Assembly (NCBI GenBank): GCA_041395325.1
Contig: JAWLAT010000046.1
Coordinates: 1 to 21,905, forward strand
DNA: 21,905 nucleotides
Direction: 5' to 3'
DNA from: JAWLAT01 sp041395325
Lineage (GTDB): Bacteria > Pseudomonadota > Gammaproteobacteria > Xanthomonadales > SZUA-5
Positions within the stretch are counted from its first letter, which is position 1. Each line of letters begins with the position of its first letter. The position numbers and the translations under genes were made by a program. Shown in pieces: positions 8,361 through 16,376 of this stretch. The notes beneath the pieces were generated by a model that did not search any database, was not told the DNA's origin, and saw nothing but the letters and a program-made list of their open reading frames with translations.

Positions 8361-9641
8361 TCAGGGAGTGGCAGCCGCTGCGCGGCTGACGGCCAGTTGG
8401 CCGGGCAACGCGCGGGCGGCGAGGAAGAAGGCGGGCACGGTCAGCAGACCGAGGGCCTGGGTGCAGACAATGGCCCAGGTCAGTGGCTCGGCCTCGCCGC
8501 TGTTGGCGAAATGATCGGCCAGTGCGCCAGCCAGCGCCGATCCACCGGCCGAGCCAATCAGTGAGGTCACCAGAATGAACAGCGCGGCGGTGGCCGCCCG
8601 CTGCGAAGCCGGGACGATCTCGTGCAGCGAGGCCAGGGCCGGACCGAAGACCAGCATGAAGATGGCATTGCCGGTGAAGGCCAGCGGCAGAAACAACGGA
8701 CTGTCCGCCGGGATCTGCCGGAACAGCAGCATCAGCGGAATGCCAATGGCGAAAGCGATGGCCAGAAACCACAACCGGCCGCCCACCATCCGGGCATGCA
8801 TGCGATCGGCCAGCCAGCCGCCAACGATCGAGCCGAACACGCCACCGGCCAGGAACATTGACCCGTTGAGCTGCTGCGCGGTGCGCTCGGCGAAGCCCCG
8901 CTCGCGTACCCACCAGAGCAGATCCAGCACCGCCGCGCCCTGCACGCAGGTGGCCGCGATGCAGCCCAGCAGGATCCATTGCATCGGTCGGTTGTGGCGG
9001 ACCTGTCCGGCCAGGGCACGCAGGCTCTCAGCCGTCGAGCCGGTCGGCCGCTGTGGGTGCCCGCTGACCCGGTCCGGATCACGCAACAGCCAACCGACCA
9101 GCAGCGCTGCCACGATGCCCAACGCGCCCAGGGCGATGAAACTGCCGCGCCATCCCAGCCACGGCCCCAGCCAGCTGGCCAGAATGAAGCTGCCGCCAAT
9201 ACCGACCGGAATACCGAGGTAATAGATGCCATTGGCCAGCGCCCGACGTGCCGGCGCGAAGCCATCGGCCAGCATCGACAACGCCGCTGGCGACAGCGCC
9301 GCTTCGCCCACACCGACAAACAAGCGCGCGGACGCCATCTGCAGAAAGCTGCGGGTCAGCCCGGTCAACGCAGTCAGCGCGCTCCACAGCGCCAGGCCGG
9401 CGGCAATCAGCCGCGGCCGGTGGACCCGGTCGGCCAGCGAGCCCAGATACAGCCCGAACAGGGTGTAGACCAGCGTGAAAACGATGCCGGTGAGCAAACC
9501 GAACTGCAGATTGCTCATCCCCAGTTCGGGCACGATCTGCGTCGAAAATGCGATGATCAGGTAGCGATCAGCGAAGTTCAGGATGTTCAGGCCGGTGAGC
9601 AGCAGCAACAGCCCCCAGCGATTGCCCAGCGTTTCGCTCAT
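8361..9641 (-). CDS. MFS transporter, spinster-like
   Basis: The 426-residue protein has about 12 hydrophobic helices. The first helix has the pattern LNILNFADRYLI, the helix 2-3 loop has GSLADRVHRPRLI (MFS motif A), and helix 4 has RLFVGVGEAALSPAALS, a hallmark of spinster-like transporters. Relatives carry lipids, sphingosine-type molecules or organic acids and are frequent next to TonB receptors in catabolic clusters. Its start overlaps the alcohol dehydrogenase stop (ATGA), so it is translated with the catabolic enzymes. Import of the substrate, or export of a product, across the inner membrane is the expected role; direction cannot be read from sequence. Confidence 0.9.
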   Translation of the reverse strand: MSETLGNRWGLLLLLTGLNILNFADRYLIIAFSTQIVPELGMSNLQFGLLTGIVFTLVYTLFGLYLGSLADRVHRPRLIAAGLALWSALTALTGLTRSFLQMASARLFVGVGEAALSPAALSMLADGFAPARRALANGIYYLGIPVGIGGSFILASWLGPWLGWRGSFIALGALGIVAALLVGWLLRDPDRVSGHPQRPTGSTAESLRALAGQVRHNRPMQWILLGCIAATCVQGAAVLDLLWWVRERGFAERTAQQLNGSMFLAGGVFGSIVGGWLADRMHARMVGGRLWFLAIAFAIGIPLMLLFRQIPADSPLFLPLAFTGNAIFMLVFGPALASLHEIVPASQRAATAALFILVTSLIGSAGGSALAGALADHFANSGEAEPLTWAIVCTQALGLLTVPAFFLAARALPGQLAVSRAAAATP

Positions 9642-10780
9642 GCCGCGCTCCCCTCAAAGTCGACGACCTGACGCAAGGCCTCGCCGCTCGCCAGTCGGTC
9701 GAAGCCTTCGTTGATCTGCGCCAGTGTCAACCGATGACTGAGCAAACGATCGACCGGCAACAGGCCCGCACGATACAGACTCAAGTAGCGCGGAATGTCG
9801 CGCGAGGGCACGGCCGACCCCATGTAGCTGCCACGCAGGGTGCGTTCCTCGGCCACCAGACTGACCGCCGGCAAGGTCAGCTGCTGGCTCGGATCGGGCA
9901 GTCCGGCGCTGACGGTGCAACCGCCACGCGCGGTGGCCGCGTAGGCCTGCGCCAGTACCACAGCACTGCCTACACACTCGATGGCGTGGCGCACGCCGCC
10001 ACCACTGATGGCACGAATCTGCGCCACGGCGTCAGGATCGGCGGCATCGATGGCGTGGCTGGCCCCCAGCGACAATGCCAGCGCGCGCTTGGCCGGCTGC
10101 AGGTCGATGGCGATCAGCGGTTGCGCCCCGCTGGCCCGCGCACCCAGCACAGCGGCCATGCCTACACCGCCCAGACCGAACACCGCCACGCTGTCGCCGG
10201 CGGCCACAGCGGCCGTGTTGGTGACCGCCCCAACGCCGGTCAGCACGGCGCAACCGAACAGCGCAGCGATGGCTGGATCCAGATCCGGCGGCACCTTGAC
10301 CACCGACCGTACCGAGACCACGCAGTGCTCGGCAAAGGCCGACACACCCAAGTGGTGTTGCAGGGTCGCACCATCCAGTGCCGGCCAGCGCCGCTCGCCC
10401 CCCAGCAGCGTGCCCGCCGCATTGCTCTGCGCGGCGGTCTCGCACAGCGCGGCCCGACCACCCGCGCAGGGCACGCAATGGCCACAGCTGGGCACGAAGC
10501 TGCTCACCACCCGGTCGCCGACGGCGAAGCCCGCACAGCCCGGTCCGCATTCGATCACTTCGGCACAGGCCTCGTGACCCAGCACCATCGGCATGCCACG
10601 CGGACGACTGCCGTCGATGACCGACAGGTCCGAGTGGCACAGCCCCGCCGCCAGCACTCGCAGCAGCAACTCATCCCGACCCGGCGGGGCCAGCTCAAGG
10701 CTTTCGATCTGCACCGGCCGCGACTGCGTATAGGGAGCCGGCAGCCCCATCTGCCGCAGCACCGCCGCCCGCACCCTCAT
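9638..10780 (-). CDS. Zinc-dependent (class III-like) alcohol dehydrogenase
   Basis: The ATG at 10780 overlaps the thioesterase stop as ATGA and gives 380 residues; the frame stays open further upstream, but that part is antisense-quality sequence over the thioesterase. Catalytic zinc ligands are Cys48 (GLCHSD), His69 (GHEACAEV) and Cys176 (FGCAVLTG). The structural zinc site is Cys99, Cys102, Cys105 and Cys113. The nucleotide-binding motif GLGGVG is at 201-206, followed by an Asp (IAIDLQPAK, about 222-230), which favours NAD(H). This is the medium-chain dehydrogenase family close to class III/aryl-alcohol enzymes. It probably oxidises a primary alcohol made in the pathway to an aldehyde. Third gene of the five-gene operon. 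Confidence 0.92.
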   Translation of the reverse strand: MRVRAAVLRQMGLPAPYTQSRPVQIESLELAPPGRDELLLRVLAAGLCHSDLSVIDGSRPRGMPMVLGHEACAEVIECGPGCAGFAVGDRVVSSFVPSCGHCVPCAGGRAALCETAAQSNAAGTLLGGERRWPALDGATLQHHLGVSAFAEHCVVSVRSVVKVPPDLDPAIAALFGCAVLTGVGAVTNTAAVAAGDSVAVFGLGGVGMAAVLGARASGAQPLIAIDLQPAKRALALSLGASHAIDAADPDAVAQIRAISGGGVRHAIECVGSAVVLAQAYAATARGGCTVSAGLPDPSQQLTLPAVSLVAEERTLRGSYMGSAVPSRDIPRYLSLYRAGLLPVDRLLSHRLTLAQINEGFDRLASGEALRQVVDFEGSAA

Positions 10781-11229
10781 GCTGGACTCACCGTCTGCAG
10801 GGCGGCCAGCGCGGCCCGGATCGATGGCGGAATCGGACTGGCGCGGCGGCTGTCGCGATCGACGAAGACATGCACGAACCAGCCCAGTGCGGCGATCTGC
10901 TCGCTGTCGCCGGCGAACAAGCCGACCTCGTAGCGGACGCTGGCGTTGCCCAGATGGACCACCCGCAGGCCGGCGTCGACGGGATCCGGAAAGGCGAGTG
11001 GCGCGAAGAAGCGGCAGTGCGACTCGGCACACAGCCCGATCACCGGTCCGCTGTGGATGTCCAGGCCGCCCTGGCCGATCAGATAGGCGTTGATGACCGT
11101 GTCGAAGTAGCTGTAGTACTCGACGTTGTTGACGTGGCCGTAGAGGTCGTTGTCCTTCCAGCGGGTGCCGATGCGCAGCCAGTGCGGGAAGTCGGCGCGG
11201 CCGGGCGGCGCCGTCTCCGCCGCCGTCAT
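10777..11229 (-). CDS. Acyl-CoA thioesterase, hotdog fold (4HBT)
   Basis: A 150-residue single-domain protein. The sequence TRWKDNDLYGHVNNVEYYSY (about 22-41) contains the 4-hydroxybenzoyl-CoA thioesterase-type active-site pattern D-x-D-x-x-G-H-V-N-N; the next helix (DTVINAYLIG) and VRYEVGLF strand fit the fold. Members hydrolyse acyl- or aryl-CoA thioesters in the cytoplasm. It overlaps by 4 bases with the desaturase upstream and the dehydrogenase downstream, so the three are translated together. Here it would release a free acid from a CoA thioester or prevent CoA trapping; the exact acyl group is unknown. Confidence 0.88.
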   Translation of the reverse strand: MTAAETAPPGRADFPHWLRIGTRWKDNDLYGHVNNVEYYSYFDTVINAYLIGQGGLDIHSGPVIGLCAESHCRFFAPLAFPDPVDAGLRVVHLGNASVRYEVGLFAGDSEQIAALGWFVHVFVDRDSRRASPIPPSIRAALAALQTVSPA

Positions 11230-12272
11230 GCCTGCAGCTCCGCGTCACGCCGCCAGCGATTGGCGCGTCGGAAGCTGCCGAAGTCGTTGAAGCGCACACC
11301 CATCTCGCGCATCACCCGGTGCGCCGTGCCGGCGGTCCATTGCCGCACATAAAAGGGCTCGCGCACGACGAAGTGATGAATCGCATGGGTGCTGCCAAAG
11401 TTGAAACAGAATAGCTGCGCCGGCCACAGCCACCAGGGCCGCAGCACCTGCGTCTGCTGAATCACGTCGCCGGGTTCGACATCACCGAAGTAATGCATGT
11501 TGCTGCTGACCAGATGCAGGCAGAAGCTGCGCAGCACATTGGGACCGACCCAGACCACGATCAGCACCTGCAGCCAGCCGTAAGCCGCTTGCCATCCAGG
11601 CGACAGCGCCAGCGGCTGGCCGATCAGCCAGGCCAGCCCCAGGACCAGCTGGCTGAGCAGGAACAGATGCCACAGCCCCCAGTTGAGCCAGCCCAACGGG
11701 AAGTAGATGGTCAGCGCACGGCGCCACAGCTGCCTGCGCACGGCCGGATCGGGGATTCGGCGAATTCGCCACCAGGCCGAGAAGGGCGCGTCGGCCAGCA
11801 TCAGCAGTCTCGGCCAGCCCCAGGGCTCACCATTGGTGATGCCACGCTCCTCGCGGTCCTTGTCGGTACCGGAGTACTTGTGGTGCTCGAAGTGCAGGCC
11901 ACGACGAATCCACGGATTGATGGTGCTGGGCCGCGCCAGCCAGGCCAGTGCCAGCATCAAATGGTGCGCCCAGGGCCGCCGCTTGAAGTACATCCAGTGA
12001 ATCAGATCGTGTTCCAGCTCGTGGGTGAGCGACGCAAAGATCGCGATCAGCGGAATCGTCAGCCAGGTCGGCAGCAGCCCCTGCCACCAGGCCCAGCCCG
12101 TACCGATCATGCCGGCCAGCGCAAAGATCAGGATGCCGGCACCGATCGCATCCTGATGGCGCAGCCAGGGATGCCGACGACGCAGGTCGGCGCCAGCTTC
12201 CAGCACGATCTGGCGAATGTACTCGGCCCGGGTGGCCGGGTCGGCGTCGACGGGTCCGACGGTCTGATCCAT
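11226..12272 (-). CDS. Membrane fatty-acid desaturase-like di-iron enzyme
   Basis: The ATG at 12272 gives 348 residues. Histidine boxes of the integral-membrane di-iron desaturase/hydroxylase family are complete: His84, His88, His92 in HELEHDLIH; His127, His130, His131 in HFEHHKYSG; His296, His299, His300 in HAIHHF; extra His253 and His260 in HLVSSNMHYFG. Hydrophobic helices occupy about 43-80, 101-113, 192-224 and 232-248. It uses O2 and electrons to desaturate or hydroxylate a long hydrophobic chain at the inner membrane. First gene of the minus-strand operon, divergent from the AraC regulator. Pairing with an alcohol dehydrogenase rather than fatty acid synthesis genes makes a hydroxylase role in catabolism possible; a classical desaturase is the alternative. 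An in-frame upstream extension to 12347 is less likely because it is Arg/Cys-rich and would fill the divergent promoter region. Confidence 0.88.
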   Translation of the reverse strand: MDQTVGPVDADPATRAEYIRQIVLEAGADLRRRHPWLRHQDAIGAGILIFALAGMIGTGWAWWQGLLPTWLTIPLIAIFASLTHELEHDLIHWMYFKRRPWAHHLMLALAWLARPSTINPWIRRGLHFEHHKYSGTDKDREERGITNGEPWGWPRLLMLADAPFSAWWRIRRIPDPAVRRQLWRRALTIYFPLGWLNWGLWHLFLLSQLVLGLAWLIGQPLALSPGWQAAYGWLQVLIVVWVGPNVLRSFCLHLVSSNMHYFGDVEPGDVIQQTQVLRPWWLWPAQLFCFNFGSTHAIHHFVVREPFYVRQWTAGTAHRVMREMGVRFNDFGSFRRANRWRRDAELQA

Positions 12273-12293
12273 GCGGGCAGTGTCCAAATGGTC

Positions 12294-12408
12294 GGGTCCG
12301 CAGATGCTGCGACAAGCGCGCTGGGTCCGCCTTGCCCTGCGTGCCATTCACTTGACTGCGCGCGCCAGCCCGACCGATGCTGCGCCGCGATTGACCGCCG
12401 CGGGTCCG
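12294..12408. promoter_or_regulatory. Divergent control region with repeated GGGTCCG motifs
   Basis: The 140-bp gap between the desaturase (-) and AraC (+) starts holds GGGTCCG at 12294-12300, 12323-12329 and 12402-12408. A fourth copy is at 12252-12258, just inside the desaturase coding region. A TTGACT box (12352-12357) with a weak GATGCT (12376-12381) 18 bases on could be the AraC-gene promoter. The repeats are candidate operators for the AraC or IclR protein; this is inferred from position and repetition only. Confidence 0.35.
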
Positions 12409-12412
12409 AGCC

Positions 12413-13435
12413 TTGTCCCATCGCGCCACCGTCCTGAGCAGCTGGGCCAAAGCCATCCGGCGCACGCTGGAAAGCCGCGGTATCGACTGCGATCCGCTGT
12501 TCCGCCAGGCCGGGCTGGACCTCGGCGCGCTGGATGACCCCAATGCCCGCTATCCGGTCGAACACACCACCCGCCTGTGGCGCCTGGCCGTGAGTGCCAG
12601 TGGCGATCCCTGCCTGGGTCTGGCGGTGGCCAGCCAGGTGGCGCCGACGACCTTTCACGCATTGGGTTTCGCCGTGCTGGCCAGTGCCAGCGTCGGCGAG
12701 ATGCTGCAACGGGTGGTGCGCTATTTCCGCATGGCCACCGATGCCTCCTGGCTGGAACTGCGCCAAAGTGCCGAGGCGATCGAACTCGTCGGCCATCCCT
12801 ACAGCGGCGGCAGCGAGGCGCCGGCCCCCGAGTCTGTCGATGCCTTCATTTCATTGCTGATCCGCACAGCGCGTGGGCTGGCCGGTCGTGACCTGACCCC
12901 ATTGCGCGTGGCACTGCGCCGCAGCAAGCCCGCCGGCACCGACTGTCACAGCCGCATCCTGCGTGCACCGGTGATCTTTGATGCCGAGGATGACCTGGTC
13001 GCCTTCGCCCGGGCGGACTGCGAACGCCCGCTGGACAGCGGCAATGTCGAACTGGCCCGGCGCAGTGACGAGATCATCGCGCAGTATCTGCAGAACCTCG
13101 CCGGCGGCACGCTCAGCCTGCAGGTGCGTGACCGCCTGGTGCGGATGTTGCCCGAGGGCGAGCCGTCGGCCGAACAGGTCGCCAGCAGTCTGCACCTGAG
13201 CCTGCGCTCGCTGCAGCGGCGTCTGGCCGAGGAAGACAGCAGCTATGAACAGCTGTTGCTGCAAACCCGCGAGGAACTGGCCCGCAGCTATCTGCAGGAC
13301 CCCCGCCACGCCATCAGCGAGATCGCCTATCTGCTCGGCTACGCCGACGCCAGCTGTTTCACCCGCGCCTTCCGCCGTTGGACCGGCATGGCACCGAGTG
13401 TGTATCGGGCGGGAGGGCTGAGGGATCAGGGCTGA
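12413..13435 (+). CDS. AraC-family transcriptional regulator (OruR-like, AraC-type N-terminal sensor domain)
   Basis: A 340-residue protein. An N-terminal ligand-sensing domain (about 10-200; GIDCDPLFRQAGL and LGLAVASQVAPTTFHALGFA) is of the kind in OruR/VirS-type regulators. A C-terminal pair of helix-turn-helices follows (about 230-335; EQVASSLHLSLRSLQRRL and ISEIAYLLGYADASCFTRAF). The TTG at 12413 is the first usable start after an in-frame stop at 12392; no ATG or GTG fits between that stop and the domain. It is transcribed away from the desaturase operon and is its likely activator. The final residues (GLRDQG) are encoded by an intergenic-type CAGGGCTGAGGGATC repeat, so the C-terminus seems to have been rewritten by repeat sequence. 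Confidence 0.9.
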   Translation: MSHRATVLSSWAKAIRRTLESRGIDCDPLFRQAGLDLGALDDPNARYPVEHTTRLWRLAVSASGDPCLGLAVASQVAPTTFHALGFAVLASASVGEMLQRVVRYFRMATDASWLELRQSAEAIELVGHPYSGGSEAPAPESVDAFISLLIRTARGLAGRDLTPLRVALRRSKPAGTDCHSRILRAPVIFDAEDDLVAFARADCERPLDSGNVELARRSDEIIAQYLQNLAGGTLSLQVRDRLVRMLPEGEPSAEQVASSLHLSLRSLQRRLAEEDSSYEQLLLQTREELARSYLQDPRHAISEIAYLLGYADASCFTRAFRRWTGMAPSVYRAGGLRDQG

Positions 13436-13436
13436 G
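13414..13436. repeat. CAGGGCTGAGGGATC-type repeat overlapping the AraC stop codon
   Basis: AGGGCTGAGGGATC followed by AGGGCTGAG covers the last codons and stop of the AraC gene. It is the same 14-bp unit as at 7277-7304. An inverted, diverged block lies at 13551-13586, so the two flank the gap between convergent genes and could pair. Confidence 0.8.
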
Positions 13437-13550
13437 CGTTCAGGATGCGCGGAGTCCACACTTGCCGGCATTCCGCCCCTGCGCGTTTCCAGCACGGAAG
13501 AATATCGATGACGCCGCTCGCCAGACCAGGCTCATCATCGCTCGATCGCC

Positions 13551-13586
13551 CTCACCCCTCAGCCCTGCGCCCTCAGCCCCGATCCC
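13551..13586. repeat. Inverted, diverged block of the CAGGGCTGAGGG repeat
   Basis: On the minus strand this reads as two GGGCTGAGGG units separated by a few bases and bounded by GGGATC. It sits just before the M28 peptidase stop and is opposite in orientation to the block at 13414-13436. Transcripts ending here from either side would carry a potential stem. Confidence 0.7.
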
Positions 13587-13589
13587 AGC

Positions 13590-14936
13590 TCACTCAAAGC
13601 CGTCCCGCAGCAAATCACTCATCAGCCCCGCCTCTTCGGCCAGGATCGCCAGATCCATGCGCAGGATGCCGGTGGCCAACTCACGACCGCGGGTCAGATT
13701 GGCGGGGGTGTCGGTCGCCCGGTGGTAGTGGGGGTAGATGGCGGCGCCGTTCTCCCAGGTAAACACGCCCGGGATGCCGGCCTGCAGGAAATACCAGTGG
13801 TCGGAATACGCCTGCGTACTGGAGCTGAGCACCGGACTGATCTCCGGCGCGTAAGTGGCGGCGGCCGCAGCGAAACGGGCCGTCTCGCTGGCGAAGGCGG
13901 GGATGGTCTCGATGCGGGCACTGAGGTTGTCGTCCTCGGCAAAGCCGAGCATGTCCAGATTGATCATGTAGCGCACCCGGGCGATGTCACCGGAGAGCTG
14001 CAGCGACTCCACATAGCGCTGTGAGCCAACCAGCCCCTGTTCCTCGCCAGCGAAGCAGGTGAGCAGCACGCTGCGCTCGGTATCCACCTGCGACAGCACC
14101 CGCGCCATCTCGATCACGCCGGCGCAACCACTGCCATTGTCGTTGGCGCCAGGCTGGACGTTGGCCGTGTCACAGCGGACGCTGTTGCGGGAATCGTAGT
14201 GCGCGCCGACGACCACCCACTCGTCCGGCAACCTGGCGCCGCGCTTGATGCCGATGGGATTGTGCAGGCTCGCGTCGGGCCGCACCGGCATGCACAGCGC
14301 CCCTGACAGCGCGAAGGGAAAGCTGTCGGTGCTCATGCCCAGGCGCGAGAACTGGTCAAGGATCCAGTCGTGGGCGGAATCCAGTTCGGTGCTGAAGCTG
14401 TTGCGGTCAAAGCCGGCCAGGTCGACGACGGTGTCGAACCAGCGCTGCGAATCGACCCGCTGGGTCAGTGCCAGCACCGCCGGATCGACCGGGCCGGCCA
14501 CGATGGGCTGGCCCAGATTGGCTGCCGCTCGCGCCACCACCCCATCGGCCGGCAGCGGCTCACCGGTGATCTGCGGGCCCCGTGTAGCCCGCGCCAGGCT
14601 TGGTGGCTTGCGCAGGATCTCGTAGCCGCCAATCACCGCGATCGCCGGCTCGGCGTCATGCAGCGTGCAGACGTGATCGCGGACGACGATCTCCTCTGGC
14701 AGCAGCGACGGAGGACCGGGGCGGACACCGGGTCGGTCCAGCCAGTCCGACAGCGACTCATCGCTCACGCCCAGCAGCAACTCGGTGCCGAACTCGGCCT
14801 GCCATTGCACGCCCTCGGTCGAGCGCAACCGCTGCAACTCGTTGGCACCTGCCTTTTGCACATCAACGATCACGGTCGGGGTGCCAGCCAGGCTGAGCGC
14901 TGGCAGCGCCAGTACCAGCCAAAGCGTTCGCCACAT
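13590..14936 (-). CDS. Secreted M28-family zinc aminopeptidase
   Basis: A 448-residue precursor with a short signal peptide (MWRTLWLVLALPALSLAG). An N-terminal region of about 160 residues precedes the M28 catalytic domain (about 185-435). The co-catalytic di-zinc ligands are His246 (GAHYDSR), Asp266 (GANDNGSG), Glu299 (AGEEQG), Asp328 (NLDMLG) and His405 (YHRATDT), with general base Glu298; all are present. It probably cleaves N-terminal amino acids from peptides in the periplasm or outside. An AAGGAG ribosome-binding site lies 7 bases before the ATG. It diverges from the secreted amidohydrolase across 126 bp, suggesting shared control for peptide scavenging. Specificity (Leu, PSMA-like or other) cannot be set. 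Confidence 0.92.
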   Translation of the reverse strand: MWRTLWLVLALPALSLAGTPTVIVDVQKAGANELQRLRSTEGVQWQAEFGTELLLGVSDESLSDWLDRPGVRPGPPSLLPEEIVVRDHVCTLHDAEPAIAVIGGYEILRKPPSLARATRGPQITGEPLPADGVVARAAANLGQPIVAGPVDPAVLALTQRVDSQRWFDTVVDLAGFDRNSFSTELDSAHDWILDQFSRLGMSTDSFPFALSGALCMPVRPDASLHNPIGIKRGARLPDEWVVVGAHYDSRNSVRCDTANVQPGANDNGSGCAGVIEMARVLSQVDTERSVLLTCFAGEEQGLVGSQRYVESLQLSGDIARVRYMINLDMLGFAEDDNLSARIETIPAFASETARFAAAAATYAPEISPVLSSSTQAYSDHWYFLQAGIPGVFTWENGAAIYPHYHRATDTPANLTRGRELATGILRMDLAILAEEAGLMSDLLRDGFE

Positions 14937-15029
14937 CGCACGACTCCTTCACGATTTCATCGCCATAGTGTCCCAGAGTGGCTTGTTGAACCGTGACGAA
15001 ACACCGGAGGGTGCGGAAAGTCGCTCTGG

Positions 15030-15035
15030 CATACT
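15030..15035 (+). promoter_or_regulatory. Possible extended -10 box for the amidohydrolase gene
   Basis: TGGCATACT lies 28 bases before the ATG, in the divergent gap; it fits a TGn-extended -10 with CATACT. No clear -35 box accompanies it, so this is tentative. Confidence 0.3.
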
Positions 15036-15062
15036 CGATTCAAACGCATACAGGGGAATGCG

Positions 15063-16355
15063 ATGAACAGGTTGTGGTGGTTGGGCTTGTGCTGGAGCGG
15101 CGCCTTGCTGGCGGCCGAGGGCGACACCGTGTTGCGCTGCGAGCGGATCTTCGATGCACGCTCGGCGCAGATGCAGGCCGGCCCGGTCTGGCTGGTCATG
15201 CGCGACGGCAAGATCGCCGAGGTCAGCCGACAGGCGCCAGCGGCTGAGGTCAGTCAATCAGGCCAGAGCTGCCTGCCGGGCCTGATCGACCTGCACACCC
15301 ACATCACCAATGAAGGCGGCCCCAATCGCTACATCGAACGGTTTACCGTCGAGCCCATCAGTGTCGCCCTGCGCGCCACCGGTTATGCCCGCGCCACCCT
15401 CGACGCCGGCTTTACCACGGTGCGCGACCTGGGCGACAGCAACAACATCTCGGTGGCGCTGCGTGATGCCATCAAGGCAGGTTGGATCGACGGGCCGCGG
15501 ATCTACACCTCGGCCAAGTCCATCGCCACCACTGGCGGTCACGCCGATCCCAGCAATGGCCAGAAAAGCGGCCTGACGCCGCATCCGGGACCGGCCGAGG
15601 GCGTGGTCAACGGTCCCGAGCAGGCCTACCAGGCTGTACGGCAGCGCTATCAGGACGGCGCCGATTTGATCAAGATCACCGCCACCGGTGGCGTACTCAG
15701 CCTCGCTCGCAACGGCCTCAATCCGCAGTTCAGCCAGGCCGAGGCCGACGCCATCGTCGCGGCGGCCAAGGACTACGGCTTCACCGTCGCCGCCCACGCA
15801 CACGGCGTGGAAGGCATGAAGCGGGCAATCCTCGCTGGCGTCACTTCGATCGAGCATGGCAGCTACATGAACGACGAGATCATGGAACTGATGATCGACC
15901 GCGGCACCTGGTATGTCCCGACCATGCTGGCCGGCTGGTGGACCGCCGAGAAAGCCAAGGAACCCGGCTACTACCCGCCGGTGGTGGCCGCCAAGGCACG
16001 CGCGATCTCACCGCAGATCGAGAAGACCTTCGCCAAGGCCTGGAAAGCGGGCGTGCCGATCGCCTTCGGCACCGACAGCGGCGTCTCCCCGCACGGCATG
16101 AACGCCAAGGAATTCGAGCTGATGGTCGCCGCCGGCATGCCCCCCGCCAAGGCCTTGCAGGCCGCCACCTGGAACGGCGCCCAGGTACTGCAGCTGCAGG
16201 CCGAGTTGGGCAGCCTGGACGTCGGCAAATGGGCCGATGTGCTGGTCGTCGACGGTGACCCCAGCCGGACCATCGAGGACATCCACCGCGCCCGGCTGGT
16301 CTACAAGGGTGGCGAACTGGTCAGCCATGGCCCGGCCCAGGGAGACCCGCCCTGA
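15063..16355 (+). CDS. Exported amidohydrolase (imidazolonepropionase/Xaa-Pro dipeptidase-like)
   Basis: A 430-residue precursor with a short signal peptide (MNRLWWLGLCWSGALLAAEG) and AGGGG 7 bases before the ATG. The amidohydrolase TIM barrel carries the binuclear metal site: His78 and His80 (DLHTH), carboxylatable Lys204 (DLIKI), His245 (AAHAHG), His265 (IEHGS) and Asp338 (FGTDSG). Flanking beta-sandwich elements (VMRDGKIAEV; GKWADVLVVDGDP) are in the usual places. Close relatives hydrolyse Xaa-Pro or Xaa-Arg/Lys dipeptides or cyclic amides, so periplasmic dipeptide cleavage beside the M28 peptidase is plausible. The HD-protein gene follows after 21 bp. Confidence 0.92.
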   Translation: MNRLWWLGLCWSGALLAAEGDTVLRCERIFDARSAQMQAGPVWLVMRDGKIAEVSRQAPAAEVSQSGQSCLPGLIDLHTHITNEGGPNRYIERFTVEPISVALRATGYARATLDAGFTTVRDLGDSNNISVALRDAIKAGWIDGPRIYTSAKSIATTGGHADPSNGQKSGLTPHPGPAEGVVNGPEQAYQAVRQRYQDGADLIKITATGGVLSLARNGLNPQFSQAEADAIVAAAKDYGFTVAAHAHGVEGMKRAILAGVTSIEHGSYMNDEIMELMIDRGTWYVPTMLAGWWTAEKAKEPGYYPPVVAAKARAISPQIEKTFAKAWKAGVPIAFGTDSGVSPHGMNAKEFELMVAAGMPPAKALQAATWNGAQVLQLQAELGSLDVGKWADVLVVDGDPSRTIEDIHRARLVYKGGELVSHGPAQGDPP

Positions 16356-16376
16356 TGGCCTCCTCGGGCTGAGCGC

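Noticed and set aside
10781..11299. N-terminal extension of the alcohol dehydrogenase to 11299, suggesting a fusion
   Set aside because: This part is a frame-shifted reading of the thioesterase gene; the ATG at 10780 with ATGA overlap matches the family N-terminus.
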